In this document: positions 34,989-45,200 of the stretch, piece after piece
Layout: the number at the start of each line of letters is the position of its first letter
Numbering within the stretch: position 1 is the first letter of the stretch
Source: Conoideocrella luteorostrata
Lineage: Eukaryota; Ascomycota; Sordariomycetes; Hypocreales; Clavicipitaceae
Length of the DNA stretch: 64,000 nt
NCBI GenBank assembly: GCA_032433595.1
Contig: JASWJB010000022.1
Location: forward strand, 1 to 64,000
Direction: 5' to 3'
Notes under the pieces: model-generated
Seen by the model: the letters and a program-made list of their open reading frames with translations, nothing else
What the model was told of the DNA's origin: nothing
The model's database searches: none
Program-made: the position numbers and the translations under genes

Positions 34989-36581
34989 CATGGGACTTGA
35001 TCAAGTTGGCGTGCGAGTAAGTAGATGGGAAATGAGTCGTACCCGCTTGACCTGGAATGAGAGGCACATTTGGAATTTGCAGTGGATATTCAATCCAACC
35101 GTTCCCAGTCTAGTAGACGCTGGCTGGCTGGTTAACCAGGCGGACGGACACAATGGTTCCGGATAAAATCGACGTTCAGAATCGACGTCGGCCGATGATC
35201 GATAGAGGTTCATTGCTCAATCAAGTCAGCATTATTGTCTGCACATGCATAGCACCCAACTCCCTGGATGGCCGACATGTGCCTGGTTCCTCTGACGAAA
35301 GACAGTGCTGGTTTCGCAAAGAAACAGAGACCCAATTTTGTTTCCATAAATACACACAGTGCCTGATTTCAAAGTTGGGGAAAGATATGCGACGTGCGCC
35401 AATGCAAAAATGTGCAACGAAGCCAGACCATACAGCGTCTTAACCCCTACTTAGGTCAGCTAGAAAGTGGCTTTATTGGATGTTGAAGCCAAATTGTTTA
35501 CCGAGTTGCAATCCTTACGTTGGGCTGACACCTGAGGAGCCCCTGTTGCAGGGTTACTTCGGATCTGGAATGCGGGATGGAAAACCTGCGACTTGGCTTA
35601 AAAGCTTGGCTTTTTGCGATAAGCTAGTGAGCAGCCGAAGTACGGCACAATTTAAGTTCGATGGCACAACGATAGGCTCAGCCAGCGGCATCTGCGGCTG
35701 GTGGTGTGGCCTGGCCTGCTGGTTAGTACGTCCCAGGGCGAGCTTTCACGGCCTCGCTGCCGCATTAGCAAGCTGGCAGAAATATTGACAACGAAGCCAA
35801 TGATGCATCTCTGAGGCGTCCGGTGGCCCTGTCCTAAACATAACGCGGAAGCTCCATTGATGCCCGTTGATACTAGCACCTTAAACTGAACATGGGGCCC
35901 GCGTTGATGCCAGCTGATGCGGACAACAAGAGATTTCGCCGCCCAGCCGCAGCGACAACACCAGGCCGGTCCTCCTCTGCAGAAGACAGGCAATGAATGC
36001 ATGGGTTCTGCCTGGTAGCACACCGCGGTGGTGCGGAGTACTCTGCTCGCTTGCTCAATGGTACTAGTAGGTACGGAGTAGAGCCATATGTACATCAATC
36101 CGTTCAGGGGAGGTAGTTACTCCGTAAAGACAGGTGATTGCCACATGAAAAGGCAACAAGATGGCGCGCAAACATCCCGAACAGACGTCAGTGGCCAGCG
36201 ATCAGCTTCGTCGCCGCTCGGCCATCCCCTTTGTAAGATGAAGATCCCATCACGCAACGGCGCCATTGCATGCTGATCCTCCCTGAGAGCCGGCCCACCT
36301 GTCCACTCAGCTGCCCAGCCAGCCAGCCAGTTGCCAGCGGCGCTTCGTGCCACAAGTTCGAGGCTGCGACTTGTGTCATTTGTCGTGGGTCGAGGAAATG
36401 AGAAGAAAATTGGGCCGGTAACCATGGCAGGCATGGTTACCTGAGCGGACACTCGAAACGGCCGACGGCGTAGGATGGATGGGACCTGGCAAACTTGGTG
36501 GCCCCCTTGCGAGGCCGTGAATGGAGGGTACGGAGGGGCAAATGAGCGGCGCAATCTGGTATTATTGCCTATCACCTCCCC

Positions 36582-36612
36582 AATCTTGCTAATCTTGCCA
36601 ATCTTGCCAATC
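36582..36612. repeat. Tandem 9-bp repeat (AATCTTGCC)
   Basis: AATCTTGCT, AATCTTGCC, AATCTTGCC and a partial fourth unit stand head to tail. No function is evident. Confidence 0.75.
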
Positions 36613-37077
36613 TCGAGACGGTGAGCGGAAAGTCCACCCCTGCTCGCTGCTGGGACAGACAGAAGACTGTACTACTACTATAGTAGTACTCCGTAGGCGC
36701 AATATGGTGCATTGCAGCCCGTCTCGCCCATCTGGCCTGGCCTGGCTCATCAGCCGCCCCGGCCCTGCGCTCTTCCAATCTTCGTCTTCCCTGTCGACTT
36801 GTGGCCACCCGTCACCACGCCAATCCCTGCCCATGCCTGTCCGTATCTTTGTTTGCTACCCAATGGCTCCCGCAGACTCGCCCGCTGGGCCCCACTTCAG
36901 TGCACATCTCGACTCGATTAGATTATGGGACAGGGTGGTGGTGTTCGGCGCCTCGGACGGAACGCCGTAAGAAGTATTGATTTGTTAGTTCGCGTCGAGT
37001 AGATTCCCCTGGCGGTCCTATCCCGCCCCTGACACCATGCTGCAGCGTGCTTGTCGTTCCTCTACTAGTACGCCGCA

Positions 37078-37109
37078 ACTCCGTACGTATGTATGCTGCT
37101 GTACGGAGT
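37078..37109. repeat. Inverted repeat of the ACTCCGTAC / GTACGGAGT motif
   Basis: ACTCCGTAC (37078-37086) and GTACGGAGT (37101-37109) are perfect complements with a 14-nt spacer. They could form a hairpin or be a paired protein-binding site. It lies about 790 bp before the GT31 start codon. Confidence 0.8.
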
Positions 37110-37896
37110 AGTAGGCCGAGAAGTGCTCGTCGCTGGCGTGCAAGGTTGTGAGGTGCGTGCCGGCGGGGGACTTCATCTGCATACTAGGCACATACTAGAC
37201 ACACGTTCCACGTTCAAAGACCCTCGTGCTTCCTGAAACTTGTGTTGTGCCTGCACCTTCCTCCCGTTTGCTTCCCCCCTCCACAACACGACCATTTACA
37301 CTCTTTCTTCTTTTCTTTCTCACCCTATCCTCTCGCTCTCGCTGCTTGTCTGCTTAGCGGTTTGTCATTTTTGATGACGCATTCTTCGATTTTCTGCGCA
37401 GGGCGTCGAATACAGTTACTCGGTACAGACTTGTGGTTCTGAATCCTCCTGCCCAAAGCACAACCACCGCGGTGCCTGCTGTCGTCGAGAGCTTGCCGAC
37501 AATCAATTCGTCACCGCACCGCACAGTCTGCTTTTGATTGTAACATCCTGTCGAAGGACTGCGTTCAACAAACATCCACTCGTTTCCCTTTCTCGACTTC
37601 TCGACGCGACTCTTCTGATCTTGCTCCACAGCGGAGAGCACTTTGTGTACTGTTCTGCTAGCTGTTTGGCAAGATTTCGTCCGACCTGTCACCTGTATCA
37701 CCAAGATATCGAGTAACGTACTCCTCCCGATTGGTTGCGAGTAGGACTCTGATAGCCCTCATTGTGTCCTTTTTGTCTACCGTTGGCTTTTTACTGCATG
37801 AACCAATAAGCATTGAAACGTGCGTGTTCTGAAATTCCTTTGGAAAGAGTCGGCAACCGACTGAAAAATCTTTTTTGGCTTGTGCATTACAACATC

Positions 37897-39552
37897 ATGG
37901 GAGCTATACGACTGGGTCCCAAGCGCTCTATGACCATGCGAAGTCCGTGTGTTAGAGCTCTCTTGGCCGCCTTGTGCGTGCTGCTCGTTCTCATGGCCTT
38001 CATCCGGACAGACGCGGTGCCAGTCCGTCCTCGTCTCTTTCGCAAGCCGGGTATTAAAGCCAGTGCAGTGCATGAGCAGAAGACACTTGATGATGGCACT
38101 TCACCTGTCTCAAGTAGCTCCATCATCGGTGACGGCAATTTGGTGTCGAGCAGGTTTAACCTCAACTGCAGCGCCGACATGCCTCATCTGCTGAAAATTA
38201 AGCAAAAGTACAACCTCGACGAGAGATTTCAGTACATGAAGCGATACGTCCGCTTCACCCGGACTGAAGGCTTAGAGCGAAAGCGACTCACCAAAGTTTC
38301 CCAAAACCTACTCAACGGTGCTTTCAAGACAATCGACATCAACAAACAATACGGCGAAGATGCGTGCGACAAACCTCTAGACGTTCAGGTTCCCGCCTCC
38401 GGATTACCATCCACCGTCAATGCGACTGACTTCATGTTCGGCGTCTCAACAACATACAAGCGATTCATGGACCCCGAGACAACTCCCATCAACGAATGGA
38501 TCTACTGGCTCACCGACAGCCGGGGCCATAGCAATGGCGGCAAGCTGCTACTAATGCTCCTCGATGCGAGTGATGACGAGCTTCAGGAGGTGGCCAACTT
38601 GTTGGGTGACGTAGGCATTGATGTTGATGTCTACCACTCCGACTCCTCCCTGGAAATGGCTGTTCGGTATCTCAGTTTGGTGCCCACTCTCTCGACACAC
38701 TCCGATGCCTCTAAGAAGAAGTGGCTTGTGACCTGCGACGACGACACATTCTTCCCCAGCATGCATGAACTTGTTGCCAAGATGGAGAAGTTTGACCACA
38801 CCCGAGAAATGTATATTGGGACGCTTTCTGAAGACGCTGGGGCCATTGAGCGTCATGGATCCCAAGCTTTTGGAGGAGGTGGAGTTTTCTTGTCTGTTCC
38901 CATGGCCGGCAGAATCACAGACCTTTACGAAAGTTGCACGACTGAGCAGAAAGTCTTGGAGTCGAATTCCGGATGGGGCCCGCAGGGTGATATAATTCTC
39001 CGCAAATGTATTTACGAGAACACTGATACTCGATTGACTACTTTTTGGGACTTGTGGCAACTCGACTTTTATGGGCATCCCGCCGGATTCTACGAATGGG
39101 GTATCAAACCCCTCTCTCTTCACCACTACCGAGGTGGCGGCTGGCACAAGGCCGTGCCTAGCCAATATACGAAGATCGCGCACACGTGCGGGGAAGACTG
39201 CACGCTCCAGCGCTTTCAAACCAAGGATGACTTTATAATATCTGGATACTCGATTGCTCACTATCCCGAAGGCGTAACATTCGACACCAATCAGATGGAG
39301 GCTACACTGCACGCCGCACCAGAAGACAAGGGCTGGAACCTTGACTACATGATGGGACCTCAAAGACCCAATCTTGAAAAGACTGGCAAAAAGATTGCTT
39401 GGGAGTTGGAAGAGTCCGAGGTGCAGTCAGATGGGTCAGTATTACAAACATACACTCGAAAGCAAAACGACAATCGATGGGTGCATTCTGATAATCAGCC
39501 CATGAGCAACATTGACGGCGTCATCGAGCTTGTTTGGATTCCGGCATCATAG
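37897..39552 (+). CDS. GT31-like type II membrane glycosyltransferase
   Basis: Single exon, 551 residues from ATG 37897 (MGAIRLGPKR); the frame is open upstream but only TTG is present there. A membrane anchor lies at residues 19-36 (VRALLAALCVLLVLMAFI) with a basic N-terminus, giving type II topology in the Golgi. The catalytic domain has the metal-binding acidic motif at 281-283 in TCDDDTFF, GGGGVFLS and SGWGPQGD, then LHHYRGGGW. This pattern fits the fringe-like (DUF604) branch of family GT31 in fungi. The donor and acceptor are unknown; related enzymes transfer galactose, glucose or GlcNAc in beta-1,3 linkage. Well conserved in filamentous ascomycetes, which suits its place beside housekeeping genes. 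Confidence 0.85.
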   Translation: MGAIRLGPKRSMTMRSPCVRALLAALCVLLVLMAFIRTDAVPVRPRLFRKPGIKASAVHEQKTLDDGTSPVSSSSIIGDGNLVSSRFNLNCSADMPHLLKIKQKYNLDERFQYMKRYVRFTRTEGLERKRLTKVSQNLLNGAFKTIDINKQYGEDACDKPLDVQVPASGLPSTVNATDFMFGVSTTYKRFMDPETTPINEWIYWLTDSRGHSNGGKLLLMLLDASDDELQEVANLLGDVGIDVDVYHSDSSLEMAVRYLSLVPTLSTHSDASKKKWLVTCDDDTFFPSMHELVAKMEKFDHTREMYIGTLSEDAGAIERHGSQAFGGGGVFLSVPMAGRITDLYESCTTEQKVLESNSGWGPQGDIILRKCIYENTDTRLTTFWDLWQLDFYGHPAGFYEWGIKPLSLHHYRGGGWHKAVPSQYTKIAHTCGEDCTLQRFQTKDDFIISGYSIAHYPEGVTFDTNQMEATLHAAPEDKGWNLDYMMGPQRPNLEKTGKKIAWELEESEVQSDGSVLQTYTRKQNDNRWVHSDNQPMSNIDGVIELVWIPAS

Positions 39553-40334
39553 AAGCAATATGATGCACTCTTTTCTCCCTGTCACGCATACAATCTTCAT
39601 CTACTTCGCTTATAGCACAATGTCTGGACACCATTTCACGTTGGGAGGAGTCGTTGTAATCACGACTCACTCATCGACACAAACTGTTTTATAGCGACCG
39701 ACCGACGGCCCACGACTAAAGTCTACATTTAAATAACAAGTCGGGACCTCATTCACTCTTTTCAATTCTGCCTAGAGAATAATTCTGCAGTCATCTGAAT
39801 CATTTGGGAGGATAGACATCAGGCAATCAGATTAGCGATTTGCCTCGGCGCATATCAATTTTTCATCCCTTCGGCATACACCAACTTTTTTGTAGGGAAG
39901 GCGTTTCGGGGGGGCAGGCAGGCCCCTTATCTGTGTTGTGTTGAACACTAGTTCTTGGGCACATACGTTTTATTCTTATATCATGTACGGCATCTGCCCG
40001 CATTTGGGTTTATGGTGATGGGCATGGGCGCGCACAACAAGATGGATTATGCTGTCTTGCAGCCACGTCAGCAAGTAGGCGGTTGAATGATATATGCATA
40101 AATTATTATACGCTTAACGGCATGTGAAGTGCATGTACCGCAAACCCGGCCAGCCAGCACATTGAATTTGTATGGGGAGGGGACGTTGAGCGGTCTGGTC
40201 AAATGACAATCTCTGCGCAAAAATATGCTGATGTGGTGACGACTGTCGTAGACAGCTCAGGCATTAGACGCGACAGATCCATGCTTTCAACATTGTAGTG
40301 TAATTCACCCTTGGTTTGTAAATAAAGGCTCTTC
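39553..40334. other. Intergenic region between convergent genes
   Basis: About 780 bp between the 3' ends of the GT31 and ATL genes. No gene is seen. Confidence 0.65.
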
Positions 40335-41013
40335 TCACTTGCCCTCTTCATCACCACTGCCACTGCCACTGCCACTGCCACCGCTGCTCTCCCATGCCTC
40401 TTCACCAACTGCCTCAGATGGCAACACCCTCGGAAACCAGCCATACTCGCCAAAGTCAATCATCAGCTCACCCAACGCCCCACGAGTAACTTCCACGCCC
40501 TCCACACGAAGAGCCTCTGCTTGGTTCTGCGCGCCTTCTGGCCGGGACCTAGTTTGTGTTGCCAGCCAGTGTTAGTTCATTCATTCATTCATTCACACCC
40601 ACATGGACTTTTACAAGCAGTCGGTCAAACGACCCAGAAAAGGTAGCCATACCTCGGAGAGATGGCCCCCTTTGCGTTTATGACCCTCTGCCAAGGGACG
40701 TTTACGTTGTTGAACCGGTGTGAGGGGTCGTTGGAGAGGTGTTTCATGCATACGCCGACTTGGCGAGGGCGTTGGGCTGTTCACCACGTCCCGTTAGCAT
40801 CCAGATCCAGTCTGTTCTGTAGGACTTGAACTCTTCAAGCATCAATCATGTCAGACCATTCGGTCATAGGGGCGGGTCATAGGGGATTGGCTTATTACGC
40901 GTTCCGACAAGCATGGCTATGTGTCCATAGGAGGTTACTTTTCCAAAGGGGATTTCCTGGACGGCCGAGTAGACGGCGTGAAAAAAGGCGGCGGCTTCGT
41001 CGGAGCGCGGCAT
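40335..41013 (-). CDS. atl1: Alkyltransferase-like (ATL) DNA repair protein
   Basis: Three exons on the minus strand, 40899-41013, 40653-40776 and 40335-40548, join to 150 residues. Introns are 122 and 104 nt. The start MPRSDEAAAFF matches the family; a further ATG 48 bp upstream is in frame. Conserved blocks are VYSAVQEIPFGKVTSYGHIA, RPRQVGVCMKHL and VPWQRVINAKGAIS. In true O6-alkylguanine transferases the active site reads PCHRV; here the cysteine is replaced by Trp (PWQRV). It should therefore bind O6-alkylguanine and hand it to nucleotide excision repair instead of removing the alkyl group. The C-terminus is an unusual Gly-Ser repeat followed by an acidic end (GDEEGK). Nuclear. Confidence 0.92.
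40355..40381. repeat. Hexanucleotide repeat coding for a Gly-Ser tail
   Basis: About 4.5 units of CACTGC on the plus strand encode GSGSGSGSG at the end of the ATL protein. Length is likely to vary between strains. Confidence 0.85.
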
Positions 41014-42201
41014 GGCAGCACCTGCGTGTGTTCCTGGGAGGTCGGAGGCGAAAAGTACCAAAATAGGAGAGAGACAGAAAAGACTACATCACCAGGCGAT
41101 GCCCGATTTTTGGCTACGATACGGTGGTGGCTGGAGTTGGAAGGAGTGTGTGCGTGCGTGAGTGCGTGGTGGACAGGTCGGCGATCATCAAGAGCGTGAA
41201 AATGAAAGTGTGCTTATTAGCGAGCCACCAACCAGTCTCACGAGCTGTCGGCGCATCGACCATGAGATGAGCCAGTAAGCAAGCCAGCTTATTAACTGCA
41301 CCCTCTAGCTTATTCCACAATGATTCCTAATCATCCGCTGCTACTTGTTGCTATATACAAATTTCCTGTACGGAGTACTCGGTACACAATTTATTTAGCC
41401 GTCGCGCACCTCGCAAGGGCAGGAAACAGCACATGCATGTGGATGGGAGTCTTTGCGCATTTAATGCTATGCTAAACAGAGCCCGCTAGTAGTCATGATA
41501 TACTTAGTTGGTCTTCATCATTCTCTCGGCTATTTTGTACTTGCACTTGGCTACGTCATCTTTGGCCAAAAAAAAAATTGAAACAGCTTCTGTGTGTCCC
41601 TCCGATAACTACAAACTCATTCAATCAATCTCCACCGTCATCCATCGCTACCATGATAAAGAAACAAACAAAGAGGGTATTCCCACGCACGCAACACTGT
41701 GGCTCCGAAATACAACAACAGTGACCCGCGCGGCAACACAGTGAATACAACAAAACAAACTGGGGGTGAAAAGGAGGAGCCGAAGGCATATGAGCACAAG
41801 CATGAGGGAAGTTTGCAAGACAAAGAAATTCATTCCGCGCCCACCCAAAAGATAATAAACAATAGTAAAACGCCTGGCCGGTGTGCACGTATGTGTGTGT
41901 GTGTGTGTGTGAGTGTATACTCCGTATATATGTGTGTGTTGTGCGTGTGTGCAAAAGTCAATCATCATGCCAACCGTAAGCAGAGCATAACAGAAGCCGA
42001 TTAACACAGGCATGTCTACAAAAATGCCATTCGCATCGTAGATAGGGTTACGAAGTGTCCAGAGCCACAAGTATGCCTGGCCAACTTTCTTTCCAAACAA
42101 AAGGACACGCAATGCTCAGCCGTCGTCATGAATCATCAGGCGCCGAGCTGCGATTGCTCATCGTTCTGTCGCGTCGTCTTCTAAAAAAAGCTCAGCCCCG
42201 C
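41014..42201. other. Intergenic region with a GT microsatellite
   Basis: About 1.2 kb between the ATL promoter and the kinesin 3' end. It has two TACGGAGTA-type motifs (41369-41377 and 41918-41926) and a GT repeat. No gene is supported. Confidence 0.6.
41892..41911. repeat. (TG)10 dinucleotide repeat
   Basis: Ten perfect TG units followed by imperfect GT-rich sequence to about 41950. It lies in non-coding DNA beyond the kinesin stop codon. Confidence 0.9.
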
Positions 42202-45200
42202 CTAGAAGCAATTCAAACTGCCCTTCTTCTTCTTGCCCTTGTTGATGGCGTTCATCCTCTCCTCAAGCTGTTTTCTAGCCAGCTCAGCTGCCTGTCGCTT
42301 CTTACGCTCTTCTTCCACAGCCTGCATACTCCAGCGATTATCTGGTTGTCGTTCAGACTGTCGTTCTTTGAGATCCTTGAGCTCAGTCTCCAAATCCTGA
42401 GAGTGCTTCTTCCACGCTTCACAGTCGGCCTTGACCTTCTTGGACTGTTTCTCGAGGTCCGTAAGCGCTTCCTCCAGTGTTTGCGTCAGCTGGCGCTCAG
42501 CATACAGATGTTTTTCAATGGTTCTGATTCGCGCTTCTTGGTCTTCTGTAATCTGAGAGAGGTTGTGGTTGTCCTTGCTCAGAGGACGGCCAGACGTGGG
42601 TGACGTAGGCACGCCGTTAGTTGGGGAGCCGCTTCTGGCTGCAACGTTGGGCAGTGGCGGCAGTGGGATAGCGGGTGGTGGCGATGGCAGAGAAGTATGC
42701 GAGCTGCTCTTGCGGATTGTGGAATTCGAATTCGTTCGCTTGATTTCACCAGTAGTAGACAGTTCCTGGAACTTGGCCTGAAGAGCCGCGTACTCTTCAC
42801 GGATGCTGTCCAAGTCAGCTTGAAGTCTGGACCGAGCAGACGTGGCTTCTTCCAGTTGACTATTGCGCTCCGTCTGCAACGTGCTAAGGCGGTTGTTGGT
42901 CATCTGAGCCTCGTCAAAGTTGTTCTGTAGCTGTTCCTCCAGCTCTTCAACCAGACGACTATTCTTCGTATTGCGGCCCTCGAGGTCAACAAGTTTAGCC
43001 TTGACAGCATTCAGTTGCTCGGCGACTGATGTTGGTATCGCTTCGGCGGTGTCCGAAAGCATTTCAGTCAATGACGTCTTGGCCGCTTCGATGTCACCCA
43101 GCACGTTCTCATTGATGGTGGAGAGCTCGGTGACATGGCTCTTCATCTCTTCTGCCTTGCGTTGTTCCTCCTCGAGTGACTTCTGGTCAGTCAGCAGCTT
43201 CTCGATATGTTCCGAGAGCAGCTCGATGCTCACATCGAGATTCATGCCGTTCGCGACTTGGGAGACAATCTTGTTCAGATTATCCCTAGCATCAGAGAGG
43301 TCCTGTTCCAGCTTATGGACAGAATCGGTATGTTCCTGAATGAGTACCTCGGCCTGATCCTCGTAGCTCTTCTGCTCACGCGCCTTGAGTTCCGCCATCT
43401 CTTTGGCATGTTTTTCATTGATGAGAGCCACCGCTTCTTGATGGGATTCGGATGCCTCGGTATGGGCGGCGAGCTTCTGCTGTAGAGAGGTCACAATATT
43501 GCGATGTTCCTCAAGCTCCTTTGTGGCCGAATCATGGATTGTGGACAACTCCTCCAGCTTAGACTTGGCTGTTGAATGCTCGCTCTCTAGGTCAGCAACC
43601 TTTGTGGCATTGCTACTAATGATAGCTTTGTACTCGTCGATCTCGGTGCGTAGGAAGCCGACCAGCTTCTGGTGCTTCTCTTCAGTCTCGCGAACCGATT
43701 CATCACTCACAGACTTGGCATTGGACAGCGAACTGCTGAGGCCCTCTTGTGAGGCCGCAATTTGCGCCTCGAGTTTTGTAATGGTGGCACGCAAGCTGGC
43801 TTCGTTCTTCTCTGCAGACTCAAGGACCATTTGGTGCTTCTCTTCCCAGCTAGACAATTCTGCTTGCATATCAGTGATTCGCTGCTGTCTCTCCTCGTTG
43901 GCGCCACCGTCAGCCTCTTTGTCATTATCAGCATCGGTAGCGAGCGGTGCCGCATGTGCTACACACTCTCGAAGTTTTTCAAGTTGAGATGTAAGCTCCT
44001 TCTCTCGAGTTTCGTGAGACTCACGCATCTGTGTCATCTGCTTGTCATTTCGTTCAAGCTGATCACGCAGGTTCATGACCATAGACATGTCCATGGGGCT
44101 TGCCTTTAAACTAGATCGTTCCCGTGTCAAACCTGAGATGATGGTCATCTTAGTCTCCATCTCCTTCCTGACTGACGTAATATCCGCCTCCAATTCCTGA
44201 ATGCGTTCGCTTCTGGAGTGAAGTTCATGCATGGCCGAGTTCAAGTTGAGCTCAAAGTTCTGCATCACCTCGGGCTGATTCTCAAAATTGTCGGACGCGA
44301 TATTTCGTAGAGAAGCAAAGGATCGATGAGCTCGATCGATCACCATAAGGTTCTGGCTCGACTTGCGTCGGATAACCGGGGTGCTGGTCCTAGGCGAGGT
44401 TGCCTCGACGGCGCGAGCCTTAGATACCTCAGTCTTGAGTTCCTCCACCATGTCCAAGGTCTCGTTATGCGTGGATTCCAGCTCTGCATATTTCTCCGTA
44501 AGGGACTTTTCAACGGCCTCCTTTTCCTCAGCAAGTCGTCTCAATCTTTCGACTTCCGCGGCTAACTGCTCGTTCTCAGCCCGGTGAGCCAAGTCTTCGG
44601 TTGACATTGCTGGCTTTGTAGTAGCGGTGTCGTCCTCGGAGCCGAGATCAGCCGCCGACGTATCCACTGTAGCAGGAGACTCCATCGCTGAAGACAACTC
44701 GGAGGATAAGGATCGCGACATGGACGAACGAGGTCCGTCCTTGAGATCGATCGACTTGCCATCGGAGGCCAACGAGTCGGGTCGGGTATGGGGCGGCGTA
44801 GACGCTGACAGCACAGAGTCGCGCACTCTTGGCCGCTCAGGATGCCGGGCCTCATCGACAGCATCTCGAAGCTCAGAGAGTGAACGCAAAGTTTCTTCAT
44901 ACCTGGTCTGCAGCTGGTCATATTCTTGAATCGTAGACTCGTGTTCGACGCGGAGGTCGACGAGCTCTTGCGTGACAGTCTCCAGCTTGTCAGCGACAAA
45001 TTTGCTTTGTTTCTGGGCAGCGGTCTGTGGACGACTGCCATTGGTTAAGTCTTTTGATTCCGTCTCGACTTGTTGCTCCTCCGCATGCTGTTCGAGCTGC
45101 TCTGGGATATCTTTGCTCTCCGTGTCGTGTTCATCGTCTGTATTCTCATCGATGATGTGCTCGTCATGCTCTTCCGGAATGGGCCCGTCAAGCTGGCTCC

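Larger units (their letters stand above)
32301..37896. other. 5.6-kb gene-free region rich in the TACGGAGTA motif
   Basis: No frame shows a domain or a convincing spliced model. The region holds 12 exact copies of TACGGAGTA or its complement between 33477 and 37110, plus several one-mismatch copies. A G-run (GGGGGGGGGG near 34505) and AT-rich stretches also occur. The right 700 bp, with C/T-rich tracts near 37290-37350, is probably the promoter and long leader of the GT31 gene. Confidence 0.6.

Noticed and set aside
40199..40459. 86-codon minus-strand open frame overlapping the ATL 3' end
   Set aside because: It is a shifted reading of the CACTGC repeat (giving an Ala-Val run), not a separate gene.
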